A stretch of DNA of 64,000 bases, taken from Paenibacillus turpanensis (GTDB lineage: Bacteria > Bacillota > Bacilli > Paenibacillales > YIM-B00363). The stretch lies in contig NZ_WTLI01000017.1 of assembly GCF_011421635.1 (NCBI RefSeq), forward strand, positions 60,835-124,834, read 5' to 3'. A program made the position numbers and the translations under genes. Below the pieces are notes generated by a model that did no database searches, had not been told where the DNA came from, and worked only from the letters and a program-made list of their open reading frames with translations. This document shows, in pieces, positions 18,501 to 26,740 of the stretch. The stretch's first letter is position 1. Each line of letters starts with the position of its first letter.

Positions 18501-19152
18501 TGGAATTTGGAGCAAGCTGGGCAAGGAAAATTCTGCAGCTGGAAACGGCAGCAGCGCGGCGAACAACGGCAGTAAGAATACGAAGCCATCGTATGTGCTG
18601 AACGAAACGTATCATGTTGTATTTGAGAAAAATGATGACGGATATGTTGTGCACTACAAAGGCGTGGATGAAAACGGCGAAGCCATCGATGCGACGAAGC
18701 TGTTTAAGGCGACGGAAGCAGTGCTCTCTTCCCCGGACTACTTGGATCAGGACGTGCAGCTTGGCTTTGCGCTTACGGGGGTGACCGCTGAAATCGAAAA
18801 TCTTGTATTAAAAGATGAATTCGGTCGCGTGATGTACTCTCAGAAGGAGCGCGGCGGGAATGCGGCAAGCCCTGCCGATCAAGCCGCAGCGAACGGAACC
18901 AGCGGCGGTACTGCTCCAAACGCGCAGCAGCCTCAGCAAAATGAGAGCACGCAAAACCCTTCAAAGGATCAGGCCGCTCAAACAGAGCCGACCATCTATG
19001 TGGTTCAAAAAGGAGACTCCCTGAGCGCTATTGCGAAGAAGTTTTACGGGAGCGCGAATATGTACCCGGTTATTTTCGAGGCCAATAAGGAAGTAATTGC
19101 GAATCCGCATTTGATCTTCATTGGTCAAAAGCTGGTGATTCCGAACCGCTAA
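15598..19152 (+). CDS. Secreted pectate lyase with C-terminal LysM domain
   Basis: 1184-aa modular enzyme. A signal peptide (ending near AAVSAQ) is followed by a parallel beta-helix pectate lyase domain (about residues 60-470): FPGAEGGGAYTSGGRGGDVY, GSLRYGV, FHVSGTIELKG, LDHCSFSWNTDET and HHNLYVSHTSRNPR. Next come an Ig-like segment (LAAPANNAQYALGEAVSVEV), two beta-sandwich laminin-G/DUF1349-like domains and a low-complexity Gln/Asn/Ala linker. The last about 45 residues form a LysM domain (VVQKGDSLSAIAKKFYG to GQKLVIPN), which binds peptidoglycan. ATG 15598 is chosen for the upstream GAAGG site; alternative ATGs at 15619 and 15640 would also keep the signal peptide. Extracellular pectin degradation, held at the wall, is the likely role. 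Confidence 0.87.
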   Translation: MARQAPSMLYKQQMKSKGKRLNKSMAVLLSISTALSLGWTLPGAAVSAQTDGDQFTGASIVAFPGAEGGGAYTSGGRGGDVYIVTSLKDYGENEEPIEGSLRYGVTSTPKEGRTIVFHVSGTIELKGSLRFSGIKNLTIAGQTAPGNGITIAGWDTNISDSENIIIRYLTFRPGAKNVFNGSDSMDALWGRDNNYFILDHCSFSWNTDETLSTYRGENGTIQWSLISESLTLSGHSKGRHGYGGIAGGDNTTFHHNLYVSHTSRNPRLGGGYAGAADAEHVAVLQFSNNVVYNWGFNGVYGGGYTFTNFMNNVGIAGPGTRDNVENRVIDAGESGKLGGFYISGNRINGKGTGLLDGSSEYVKNSGDSSGDKMTTYATKPYLSADSTGVNKGITNKAFDDYVQNGVKEANEQLLTDILEQAGATYPRRDAIDARIVAEVEQGLGRYINTEHEVGGYVSEFGVIEEQRAADFDTNRNGMADTWEKEKGIWEAKDAYKTITDSGYTWLEQYINGLVDMEHAAENPEAKLAAPANNAQYALGEAVSVEVQASSDFGHNIAKVAVYNGSKYLGDAVAKGSKYVYTIEGLEDASHYISARVTDSEGNATQTTAAHIHINSDGGALAKQGWTSADIGKPDVQGTASITDQVLTVKGNGKLGMSEGSTEKSKEADAAKDDFHFVYKEVTGDMEITAKLEEIGSADNHAFTGVMVRDDLKDDSATAALGLSWVKISNAYPWSAYLAGRETAGGDFDKLTETLDSATAAEKAGFQLLPDIAFKMNGVEQGYWLKLGRKGDTFYAYGSADGKEWTPIGEKTVAMKDSVYVGFAVDSNDVANDLEQLNYAKFSNIRVKDHFKPISEEVEMGPLVTVDGLQEVDPANLLDVSHANNKMVLTQSAAEGRMTKSTANLASNVSYLVFPKSNRNASMEMDVTITSKTTNSNDMGLFVGAFQVGDSQELFSSLGFRSGNSQTLTGIWSKLGKENSAAGNGSSAANNGSKNTKPSYVLNETYHVVFEKNDDGYVVHYKGVDENGEAIDATKLFKATEAVLSSPDYLDQDVQLGFALTGVTAEIENLVLKDEFGRVMYSQKERGGNAASPADQAAANGTSGGTAPNAQQPQQNESTQNPSKDQAAQTEPTIYVVQKGDSLSAIAKKFYGSANMYPVIFEANKEVIANPHLIFIGQKLVIPNR

Positions 19153-19216
19153 CCATACGAGATTGCCTTACACGGACAATACGAACGATCAAGCTGGTCA
19201 TTGAAAAGGCTGCAAA

Positions 19217-19245
19217 AAACGGTTGCTCTCCGCAACCGTTTTTTT
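19217..19245 (+). terminator. Rho-independent terminator
   Basis: AACGGTTGC / GCAACCGTT perfect stem with a 5-nt loop and seven T, after the pectate lyase gene. Confidence 0.88.
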
Positions 19246-19359
19246 GCTGTGTATATATCTCCACATCCCCTTGGCTTTGGTCACGTCTAATCGGGCGCAG
19301 GCTTGATCTCTAAATCAGAACTTCTTGAAAAATTTGGGTATTATCTATAGTTTGTACAG

Positions 19360-19389
19360 TTGTTAATGAATACGCTTTCAACCTATAAT
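19360..19389 (+). promoter_or_regulatory. xynA promoter with embedded cre site
   Basis: TTGTTA (19360-19365), 18-bp spacer, perfect TATAAT (19384-19389). The spacer contains TGAATACGCTTTCA (19367-19380), which matches the CcpA cre consensus TGWAANCGNTNWCA at 13 of 14 positions. Binding there would block RNA polymerase, consistent with glucose repression of xylanase. Downstream, at 19398-19440, an AGGAGGTGATC site precedes a 9-codon frame from TTG 19411. Confidence 0.78.
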
Positions 19390-19523
19390 TTTACTCAAAA
19401 GGAGGTGATCTTGAACACTCGCAGCTCAGAACCTACATGAAGTGTACTGCAAAAATGAACCATGCAGTAGGCACCAGAGTGGAGGCAAGTGGCGGCAAAT
19501 TCATTTTATCAAGGAGGCGGCTT

Positions 19524-20162
19524 ATGTTTACGTTTAAGAAGAAAATGGTGACGGCATTACTTACTGCTTCAATGGGTTTAAGCTTGCTCGCGGCAGCTTC
19601 AAGCTCAGCGGCAACGGATTATTGGCAAAATTGGACCGACGGCGGCGGCACAGTGAATGCGGTTAATGGCTCCGGCGGAAATTACAGTGTCAACTGGACG
19701 AATACCGGGAATTTTGTTGTCGGCAAAGGCTGGAACATTGGTTCGCCGAACCGGGTTATTAATTATAATGCCGGTCTTTGGGCGCCGTCCGGCAACGCGT
19801 ATTTGACGCTTTACGGTTGGACAAGAAATTCGCTCATTGAATATTATGTCGTTGACAGCTGGGGGACGTATCGACCGACGGGAACGTACAAAGGCACGGT
19901 ATCGAGCGACGGCGGTACATATGACATTTATACGACGATGCGGTACAATGCGCCTTCCATTGACGGTACCCAAACCTTCACTCAGTACTGGAGTGTCCGT
20001 CAGTCCAAGAGACCGACAGGCAACAATGTGTCGATCACGTTCAGCAACCACGTCAATGCGTGGAGAAGCAAAGGCATGAATTTGGGCAGCAGCTGGTCGT
20101 ATCAGGTGCTGGCGACAGAGGGATATCAAAGCAGCGGCAGCTCGAACGTGACCGTGTGGTAA
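19524..20162 (+). CDS. xynA: Endo-1,4-beta-xylanase, GH11
   Basis: 212-aa secreted GH11 xylanase, almost the same length as Bacillus subtilis XynA. The signal peptide [20 protein letters not shown] ends near SSAA. The beta-jelly-roll shows the family landmarks [13 protein letters not shown], the nucleophile Glu in [11 protein letters not shown] (E106) and the acid/base Glu in [11 protein letters not shown] (E199). The start ATG 19524 has a strong AAGGAGG 6 nt upstream; the frame extends back to ATG 19437 but that would put a hydrophilic stretch before the signal peptide. It cleaves xylan outside the cell. The mature part follows directly after the signal, with no binding module. Confidence 0.96.
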   Translation: MFTFKKKMVTALLTASMGLSLLAAASSSAATDYWQNWTDGGGTVNAVNGSGGNYSVNWTNTGNFVVGKGWNIGSPNRVINYNAGLWAPSGNAYLTLYGWTRNSLIEYYVVDSWGTYRPTGTYKGTVSSDGGTYDIYTTMRYNAPSIDGTQTFTQYWSVRQSKRPTGNNVSITFSNHVNAWRSKGMNLGSSWSYQVLATEGYQSSGSSNVTVW

Positions 20163-20195
20163 TAGCGCCGTTCGGACGCGAATAAGGAGTTTCCA

Positions 20196-20232
20196 AAGGC
20201 CTGCCGGATTCAAAGCCGGCGGCCTTCTTTTA
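20196..20232 (+). terminator. Rho-independent terminator
   Basis: AAGGCC-GCCGG / CCGGC-GGCCTT stem with an 8-nt loop and TTCTTTT tail after xynA. Confidence 0.85.
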
Positions 20233-20285
20233 CATACTAAGCCGTGAAGGCTAACCGATCCGATTTGTTGAAAGGAGCTGAAAGG

Positions 20286-21143
20286 ATGGGAAGTCGAATC
20301 ATTCTCTTTATCCTGGCAGTGGCGGCGGTCCTTGGCGCTTGCTCGCAGGCCGTTATTGAACAGAGTGCCAAAACCGGCTTGAAGCCTCGTATGGTCCTCG
20401 TCAAAGGCGGGACGTTTGTGAACACGAATTCTAACTATTATGGGAAAAATGTGACCATCCCGGACTTTTATATCAGCCAATACGAGATCATGCAAAAAGA
20501 ATGGATGGAGGTCATGGGAACGAATCCATCCCAATTTAAGAGCGACAATGCGCCGGTAGAGGGAGTCAGCTGGTATGATGCCGTTGAATACTGCAATAAG
20601 CGAAGCATCAAAGAGGGGTTAGCCCCGTTTTACAGCATCGAGAAGAACAAAATCGACCCGAATAATAAAAGTGAATTCGACTCTGTCAAATGGACCGTAA
20701 CCGCCAATGAGGGAGCGAATGGGTACCGCTTGCCGACCGAAGCGGAATGGGAATATGCTGCAGGCGGAGGGCAGGATAGCAAAAGCTATCTTTACAGCGG
20801 TAGCAGTCATGCGGACGATGTGTCCTGGTATTGGAGAAATTCGGGGGATCAATACTTGAAGGGCAACTGGAACTGGCCTTTGATCCAGAACAACCACAAC
20901 ACGACAAAACCGGTCGGCGGGAAAAAGCCGAACGAGCTCGGGTTATACGATATGTCAGGGAATGTAAGAGAATGGTGCTGGAACTGGTATGAAGATGAGG
21001 CTGGCGCTGGCGGCTCTTACCGGATCGTAAAAGGGGGCGGATGGATGGGAGATGTCGGCAGCCACGAGGTCGCGTATCGCGGCAAGTTTGAGCCGAACGG
21101 CTTCGGGCCCGACCAAGGCTTCCGCGTGGTTCGTGGCGAGTAG
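20286..21143 (+). CDS. SUMF1/formylglycine-enzyme-fold lipoprotein, likely non-catalytic
   Basis: 285-aa lipoprotein. MGSRIILFILAVAAVLGACS ends in an LGAC lipobox (Cys19). The rest is a SUMF1/FGE-sulfatase fold: MVLVKGGTFVNTN, EIMQKEWMEVMGTNPSQFK, PVEGVSWYDAVEYCNK, YRLPTEAEWEYAAGGG, LYDMSGNVREWCWNWY and GFRVVR. The paired catalytic cysteines that true formylglycine-generating enzymes carry in the C-terminal RGGSW...C region are not seen (KGGGWMGDVGSHEVAYRGKF has none). It is therefore more likely a binding or structural member. Start ATG 20286 follows AGGAG with 8-nt spacing. It lies just after xynA behind a terminator. Confidence 0.82.
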   Translation: MGSRIILFILAVAAVLGACSQAVIEQSAKTGLKPRMVLVKGGTFVNTNSNYYGKNVTIPDFYISQYEIMQKEWMEVMGTNPSQFKSDNAPVEGVSWYDAVEYCNKRSIKEGLAPFYSIEKNKIDPNNKSEFDSVKWTVTANEGANGYRLPTEAEWEYAAGGGQDSKSYLYSGSSHADDVSWYWRNSGDQYLKGNWNWPLIQNNHNTTKPVGGKKPNELGLYDMSGNVREWCWNWYEDEAGAGGSYRIVKGGGWMGDVGSHEVAYRGKFEPNGFGPDQGFRVVRGE

Positions 21144-21154
21144 GCGGGGGGCCG

Positions 21155-21218
21155 AAAAAAATGCCCTTCCGGCTTCCCTGCTAGGAAGGAAACGGAAGGG
21201 CTTACGATTTTTTTTGCG
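21155..21218. terminator. Bidirectional terminator between convergent genes
   Basis: GCCCTTCCG (21163-21171) pairs with CGGAAGGGC (21193-21201). An A-run precedes the stem and a T-run follows it, so it can end transcripts from both the SUMF1 lipoprotein gene and the minus-strand adhesin gene. Confidence 0.8.
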
Positions 21219-21234
21219 AAGAATTGGTGCTATA

Positions 21235-24200
21235 TTAGTTCAAACTTTGCAACGCTTCTTTAATCGTTGGGCTTAGACTATACGTGTTGATGATCGTTTG
21301 GATGGATTCGGCTCGTGTTGCTCCTCCATTCGGATCAAAGGCTTGTGTTGTCTTTCCAGTAAAAATGCCAAGAACAGTTGCTTTTTTAATTGCGTCTGCA
21401 CCGAAGGCTTGATCCAAGTCGGTAAATTGGACGTTGGATGTATCTTTGTTCAGAATGTACGCGTTCAATACTCGAGTGATCATGATCGCCATTTCTTGGC
21501 GGGTAATCGTTTTTTCGGGTCGAATCGTACCGTCCTCATATCCCGTCAGTACGCCAACCGCGACAAGCTTTTTAAGATTATTGGTTGCCCAATGATCATT
21601 GATGTCATGGAACGCTGCAAGCTCTTCTTCGTTAAGCGTGACGTTTCTTGATGCCATATCAACAAAACCGCGGTCAATCATTGCCGCAAATTCAGCGCGT
21701 GTGATCTGTTCATCCGGTTCAAATCCACCTTCAGGATAACCGTTTAGAACGCCGAGCTTGGTTAGTTTTTCAACGGAAGGAAGCGACCAATGCTGATCAA
21801 CGTCATCATATTGGATCGGAGGCTTAACCATTCCGTTCCGGAGAATTTCTGTCGTTCTGTTCTGTACACCTGAGATTACATTGCTGTCCGCGTTAACAAC
21901 CCGGCTTCTAAAAATATCGTTAGGGTCCTGATATTCTTCCATTCTCTCAGGTACAGCCGGAGTTGATGGCGTAGTCGGTTGTTCCGGCGCAGCCGGTGTG
22001 GCTGGTGTGGCCGGTACGTAAGGTACAGACGGCGCTGATGGCGCAGGAGGCTCCTCATCTTCATCCGAATCTCGACCGGGGCTGCTAGGTGGAGTTGGCT
22101 GAGTAGCGGATGCTTCCGTCACCATTTGCTCGAGCTTCGCCGACGAGCTGACATTGAATTGACTGTCACCGCTGTAATCGACGGTGATCAATTGTAATCC
22201 AATAGGTAATTGGTTAGTTTGATATGTTGCCGTCCCTACGGTTAAATCAACGGTACCCAAGATAGTATTGCCATTTTTAAAGGTCACGCTACCGGTTGGC
22301 GTACCGTCTGTTCCGGAAACGATTGCGGTAAACATAACGTTTTGACCTGCTGTAGATGGATTCTGGTTACTAAGCACAGTCGTTGCTGTAGGTTTTTTCG
22401 GCGCTGATGATATATCATTTACCGTTTGGCTTACAGTTGTGGATGTGCTTGGGCTAAAGGTCCCGTCGCCGTTATAAACAGCGGTAATCTGGTGTGTGCC
22501 TAAGCTTAAACTATTTGTAGAATACGTAGCTTCACCAACAGTTAATGAAGCAGTACCTAGTGTGGTGTTTCCAGCCTTAAACGTTACTGTACCTGTTGGC
22601 GTTCCAGGTAAGGTATTCGTTACCGTAGCGGTAAAGGTCACCTGTTGACCCTCGATTGAAGGGTTAACACTGCTCGCTACTGTAGTGGTTGTCGCAGCCT
22701 TACTTACTACCGTGACTTTAGCGACTCTCGAAGGACTTGTCGTTGTATTCATCCCTGTTTTTGTCGGATCATAATGTGTAATGAGAACAAAATAATATTT
22801 TTCGCCTAATTCGGAAGTATCCACGACAATGGAATTGCTAGTCTGTCCTTGAAGAAGAATATCTCCTGCAGTTCGATTCAAGTCCGACGCTTGGTACCAT
22901 TCATAGCTCAGCGTACCGCTGCCGGTCGCGTAGACACTCATTGTCACAGAATCATTGAGACCAACGATGTAGTCTGCCGGTTGCGTAGTAATCAGCGCCG
23001 GGGATATGTGCGTCAGTTCCTCCCATTTTGCATAGAGTTTAAAATGGCCGGCCCCGATTGTAAAGGTGTCCCCTTCTTGATAGGTAGTACCCGTCCCATC
23101 CGCCTTCGTGTTCCACCCTGCAAATGCATAATTGTTGCGCTTAAGCTCTCCCGTATTGCCTAATACGGTAACGGAGCTGCCTTCCGGATAGGGATTGCTA
23201 TCCGTAGGCGGTTGTCCTATCGTGCGATTGTTTCCGTCATAGGTGACACTATATTTTCGAATGTATGGGCGGAGTTTCGGGTATTCCTGCCCTTCTTTAA
23301 TAGACCAGATCGTATCGAAATCCCAATTGATGAAGGTACTCATGGTTTGCATTTCAATCGTTGTCTTGGGTGTGCCTTTACCCGTGTCACTCTTTTCAGA
23401 AACCTCTGTATCGTAGTACGTGCTTGTCATGTCGCCAGCAAAGCTGGAGAAACCTCCAACGCTGTCTCCCGGCCCTACGACCTTGCCTGCTGAATATGCA
23501 TTGACAATGGGTCCCGAGCTGCTTGGGACAAAACCAGCCAGAAAAGTGCTTGTTGCAGGACCTTCATACATGACACTGCCTGTGGCGTAACTATTATCTA
23601 TTCTTCCTGTACTTTGCCGACCAATAAATCCTCCGGCGATCACATAGCTGCCGTCTTTCACGGAGACATTGCCAGTGGCATAACTTTTCGATACCGTACC
23701 AATGTCATTTTGCCCGATCAATCCGCCAATACCCGCCCCGCGTCCATGAACGTCCCCGGATGCGTATGTGTACTCAATCGGACCTGCACCGTTATAACCG
23801 ATCAGCCCGCCGACATCGATTCCGCCTGTTACAACACCGGTGGCATAACTGTCATGAACGCCTCCATTACCCTCGAGCCACCCGATCAGCCCGCCGACAT
23901 TGCTTTCGCCTAACACGTTGCCAGTGGCGTAATTGGCATCCATCGAAGTGAAGCTGCCATAGCGTCCGATCAATCCGCCAATATGTAACAGCCCTTCGAC
24001 GTTGACGTTAGCGGAACTGCCTGTTATCGTAGCGTTTCTCTCCAGAAACCCGACCAGACCGCCAACCTGGTCTTCACCCTTCACGACGCCGCTCGCGTGG
24101 ACATTTTGGATCACGCTTTTCATCGTATACCCTACCAAGCTGCCGGTGTCATCCTTGCCTGCTACGTTTACATCTGTCAAATTGACATTACGTATGTAAC

Positions 24201-24564
24201 CGTCTGTAACATAACCAAACAATCCGACATGGTTGTATTGAGCCCGGCTGATGGTTAATCCTGTGATCGTATAACCGTTACCATCAAAGCCGCCTTTAAA
24301 TGGGTAGTTACTATTGCCTAGTGGTACCCAGGTTACGTATTTTAAGTCAATATTGCGTCCGAGCTTAAAGTAGCCGCTCAGGTTATTCGCGATACTTTTT
24401 AGTTGATCCGCAGTTGTGATGATAAATGGCTCCGCTTCGGTGCCCTTTCCACCGGAAAAGGCGTTTGCTTTACCCGGAAATGCGGAAAACGATGACATCA
24501 CAATACTCAAGATAAGCAAAAATGCAGTTAACATGGAAACAGTGCGTTTTATTTTTTCATTCAC
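21235..24564 (-). CDS. Large GLUG/Ig-like/SLH surface protein
   Basis: 1109-aa exported adhesin-like protein. A signal peptide is followed by (1) a region starting ITTADQLKSIANNLSGYFKL and a long series of GLUG-type repeats (about residues 45-400; e.g. NVGGLIGWLEGNGGVHDSYA); (2) an InlB B-repeat-like module (YTVTYDGNN to GHFKLYAKWE, about 435-515); (3) an Ig-like region and two bacterial Ig-like domain 3 repeats (GTPTGTVTFKAGNTTLG and GTPTGSVTFKNGNTILG, about 525-830); (4) a Pro/Ala/Thr linker; and (5) three SLH domains (about 920-1109). SLH anchoring places it on the cell wall. The role is adhesion or polymer binding by analogy with GLUG-containing proteins; no catalytic motif is seen. Confidence 0.88.
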   Translation of the reverse strand: MNEKIKRTVSMLTAFLLILSIVMSSFSAFPGKANAFSGGKGTEAEPFIITTADQLKSIANNLSGYFKLGRNIDLKYVTWVPLGNSNYPFKGGFDGNGYTITGLTISRAQYNHVGLFGYVTDGYIRNVNLTDVNVAGKDDTGSLVGYTMKSVIQNVHASGVVKGEDQVGGLVGFLERNATITGSSANVNVEGLLHIGGLIGRYGSFTSMDANYATGNVLGESNVGGLIGWLEGNGGVHDSYATGVVTGGIDVGGLIGYNGAGPIEYTYASGDVHGRGAGIGGLIGQNDIGTVSKSYATGNVSVKDGSYVIAGGFIGRQSTGRIDNSYATGSVMYEGPATSTFLAGFVPSSSGPIVNAYSAGKVVGPGDSVGGFSSFAGDMTSTYYDTEVSEKSDTGKGTPKTTIEMQTMSTFINWDFDTIWSIKEGQEYPKLRPYIRKYSVTYDGNNRTIGQPPTDSNPYPEGSSVTVLGNTGELKRNNYAFAGWNTKADGTGTTYQEGDTFTIGAGHFKLYAKWEELTHISPALITTQPADYIVGLNDSVTMSVYATGSGTLSYEWYQASDLNRTAGDILLQGQTSNSIVVDTSELGEKYYFVLITHYDPTKTGMNTTTSPSRVAKVTVVSKAATTTTVASSVNPSIEGQQVTFTATVTNTLPGTPTGTVTFKAGNTTLGTASLTVGEATYSTNSLSLGTHQITAVYNGDGTFSPSTSTTVSQTVNDISSAPKKPTATTVLSNQNPSTAGQNVMFTAIVSGTDGTPTGSVTFKNGNTILGTVDLTVGTATYQTNQLPIGLQLITVDYSGDSQFNVSSSAKLEQMVTEASATQPTPPSSPGRDSDEDEEPPAPSAPSVPYVPATPATPAAPEQPTTPSTPAVPERMEEYQDPNDIFRSRVVNADSNVISGVQNRTTEILRNGMVKPPIQYDDVDQHWSLPSVEKLTKLGVLNGYPEGGFEPDEQITRAEFAAMIDRGFVDMASRNVTLNEEELAAFHDINDHWATNNLKKLVAVGVLTGYEDGTIRPEKTITRQEMAIMITRVLNAYILNKDTSNVQFTDLDQAFGADAIKKATVLGIFTGKTTQAFDPNGGATRAESIQTIINTYSLSPTIKEALQSLN

Positions 24565-24796
24565 TTTACGTAGGGCTCCTCATTTGTTGTGAAATAGATC
24601 TTGCTGTGACCATCATTGGCTTTTGTTTTGAGCTTTGTTGAACACGAACCTGTACAATGATTCAACCTGTATTGCGCATGTCTTGTACTAGGCTGTGAAA
24701 TGGTAGACTTCAACTTCAAAGTGTATTCCAGTCGTTCTTTTCCCCCCAGAATAGAATAATTAAATGACAAATTTTTATCTATTTCGACAAATATAA

Positions 24797-24976
24797 TATC
24801 ATAGTTTCGGGGCAATTAACCATGATTTAATAAAAGAAGCTTACTATTCGGGTGCCGGTTATTTCATTGAAAATGTTCATTCCGATGCGCAAAGAGATTT
24901 GATCCTTATCGAAAAAAAGCTCGATTTGGCTTCTGGAAAAAGAGTTGACGGCAGGACGGGCCTTACCATATCGTAG
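24797..24976 (+). pseudogene. Coding-like remnant upstream of the LacI gene
   Basis: This is part of the 447-bp stretch 24565-25011 that has no intact gene. A 59-codon frame bounded by TAA at 24794 and TAG at 24974 has no start codon, yet reads like protein (GAINHDLIKEAYYSGAGYFI, then DAQRDLILIEKKLDLASGKR). It is probably the tail of a decayed gene whose family I do not recognise. The rest of the stretch (24565-24796) is the AT-rich leader of the minus-strand adhesin; a minus-strand open frame at 24561-24815 there has no protein-like character. Confidence 0.3.
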
Positions 24977-25011
24977 AATAGCAGGCACGTTACAAGGTAA
25001 GGGGTGTCAAG

Positions 25012-26022
25012 GTGGGAGCCAGCATTAAAGACGTCGCACAAAGAGCCGGAGTATCGGTCACCAGCGTCTCCAGGGTGTTGAACGGCGAGAAATACATCAG
25101 CAAAGAACTGCTCGAGAAGGTCAATCGGGCGATTGAAGAATTAAACTACTCACCGAGCCACATCGCACGCAGCTTGAAGGCGCAGAAGACCAACATTATT
25201 GGCATCATCGTACCGGATTTGACGAATCATTTTTGCTCAACCATCTTAAGCAGCATCGAAGAAACTGCAAGCGCCAAGGGGTATAATCTGCTGGTTGGCA
25301 ATATCGCGGAAAATATGGAGAAAGAGCTGAAGTACCTGCATATTTTCCAAACAATGCGGGTTGATGGGATCATTGTCATGCACCAGAAGTTTGATGAGCG
25401 TATCCTGGCGTTTTTCGAGAACGCGGCGATGCCGATCTTATTCTCCAGCATTAAAGCTCCGTCATCTGCACATCTATCGGTCATGGTCGACGATTACCAA
25501 GCTGCATTCGACGCGACGGAGCATCTGATCCGATCGGGACATACGAAGATCGCCTTTTTCGGCGGAGATCTGCAGGACATTACTTCCGGTCTGAACCGTT
25601 ATCGCGGGTATCTCGAGGCAATGAAGCAGCATCGGATCGTGCCGGATGAGCGTTTCGTCAAGTTTGGCGATTATAAGCTTCCATCGGGACGCAGGCTGAT
25701 GGATGAGATTTTGCAGCTGGACGAATGGCCGACGGTGGTCTTCGCGGCTAGCGACGATATGGCCGTTGGGGCGCTTAACTGCGCTCTGGATCGAGGGGTG
25801 CGGGTTCCCGAGGAGATTTCGATTATCGGTTTTGACGGGAGCGCGATTACGGAGGTCGTCCGTCCGTCAATTACATCGATGGAGCAGCCGGTGGAGGAGC
25901 TTGGCCGGAAGTCGATTGAATATTTGCATCAGCTGATTGTAAATCCGGAGTTCACGTTTGATGGGGATATCGTACTGGGGCATCGACTCGTCGAACGCGA
26001 GAGCAGCCGAGCAAGAAGGTAG
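25012..26022 (+). CDS. LacI-family transcriptional regulator
   Basis: 336-aa repressor of the LacI/GalR family. The HTH is at residues 4-25 (IKDVAQRAGVSVTSVSRVLN), followed by the hinge helix region (YSPSHIARSLKAQKTNIIGI) and a periplasmic-binding-protein-like effector domain ending in VLGHRLVERESS. The start is GTG 25012 after AAGGGGTG. It lies just upstream of two units that carry the same LacI-type operator palindrome, so it is the likely regulator of both, with a sugar or sugar-phosphate as inducer. Confidence 0.93.
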   Translation: MGASIKDVAQRAGVSVTSVSRVLNGEKYISKELLEKVNRAIEELNYSPSHIARSLKAQKTNIIGIIVPDLTNHFCSTILSSIEETASAKGYNLLVGNIAENMEKELKYLHIFQTMRVDGIIVMHQKFDERILAFFENAAMPILFSSIKAPSSAHLSVMVDDYQAAFDATEHLIRSGHTKIAFFGGDLQDITSGLNRYRGYLEAMKQHRIVPDERFVKFGDYKLPSGRRLMDEILQLDEWPTVVFAASDDMAVGALNCALDRGVRVPEEISIIGFDGSAITEVVRPSITSMEQPVEELGRKSIEYLHQLIVNPEFTFDGDIVLGHRLVERESSRARR

Positions 26023-26059
26023 TTCGATCATAGTATAGACGCGTAAAAAAGATACAAGG

Positions 26060-26095
26060 ACAGGCTTATTCGAATTCGAAAAGCCTGTTTTTTTA
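26060..26095 (+). terminator. Rho-independent terminator
   Basis: ACAGGCTT / AAGCCTGT stem with 13-nt loop and seven T, ending the regulator gene. Confidence 0.87.
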
Positions 26096-26212
26096 TGGAA
26101 TCAGACGTTTACGTGTAGTGGAGAAGGCTGCTGTTGCCAAATTTACAGATTTTCAAAAAAAATCGTCAATAGATTTTACAAAAGTGATCTACGATAGACG
26201 AAGCATCACTTC

Positions 26213-26226
26213 TGGTAACGATACCA
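26213..26226 (+). promoter_or_regulatory. Candidate LacI-type operator 1
   Basis: TGGTAACGATACCA, a 14-bp near-perfect palindrome with a central CG, typical for LacI-family sites. It differs by one base from the core of the perfect palindrome at 29989-30006. It lies 32 bp before the start of the gene at 26258. Confidence 0.7.
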
Positions 26227-26257
26227 TACATAATCATACTAAAGGTGGATCGAACCT

Positions 26258-26740
26258 ATGGACGAGCTGTTGACCGTGGAGGGAACGTTAACTCCGCTTA
26301 GCTCCAAGACGCATATTACGTACCAGTTTCATATCGACGAGCCTTCCGCTTCTCTTGTGATCGACTTCAAGTACAGTCCTAAGGTGCTTGAAGATCGAGA
26401 AGCCGCGCGCCCGCTCATTGTGGAAGCGATCGAGAAGTACGTCGAACCGTCAGTAGCGGAGCTGCAGAAGAAACAGTGGGAGCGCTTCGCCCCGCTGCAA
26501 AATTTGCTGACCCTGTCGATCGACGATCCTTCAGGCTTTCGCGGCTCCGCTCATCGCCATCCTCCGGAGCAGCACCATATCCTTGGCGAGGGAGAGGCAT
26601 CTCCTGGTTTTATCGCTGGGCCGCTGCCGAGCGGCATCTGGAAAATTACGATCAGCGTGCATTGTGTCGTGACTCCGACTTGCACTTATCACTTAACGGT
26701 GAGGAAGGGAGGGGATGCGCATGAATTGGGTACCGTTTGA
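26258..26740 (+). CDS. Hypothetical protein upstream of PHP phosphoesterase
   Basis: 160-aa protein with no recognised family. It starts MDELLTVEGTLTPLSSKTHI and contains a beta-rich domain with YQFHIDEPSASLVIDFKYSP, and a C-terminal GPLPSGIWKITISVHCVVTP. Such beta-sandwich N-terminal partners occur beside or fused to CehA/McbA-type PHP hydrolases, so it is probably an accessory domain on a separate chain. The reading frame overlaps the PHP gene by 26 bp. AAGGTGG lies about 10 nt upstream of the ATG. Confidence 0.7.
   Translation: MDELLTVEGTLTPLSSKTHITYQFHIDEPSASLVIDFKYSPKVLEDREAARPLIVEAIEKYVEPSVAELQKKQWERFAPLQNLLTLSIDDPSGFRGSAHRHPPEQHHILGEGEASPGFIAGPLPSGIWKITISVHCVVTPTCTYHLTVRKGGDAHELGTV

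Noticed and set aside
19605..20534. 309-codon minus-strand frame across xynA and the SUMF1 gene
   Set aside because: It spans two genes and a terminator, and overlaps conserved GH11 codons; a mirror effect.
20286..21143. Active formylglycine-generating sulfatase activator
   Set aside because: Catalytic cysteine pair not found and no sulfatase gene in the window.
21235..24564. GLUG and Ig-like repeats as a DNA satellite or CRISPR-like array
   Set aside because: The repeats are protein-level modules with diverged DNA; no regular spacer pattern.
24561..24815. 84-codon minus-strand frame before the adhesin
   Set aside because: No ribosome site, polar random-looking sequence, ends at the adhesin start; treated as leader.
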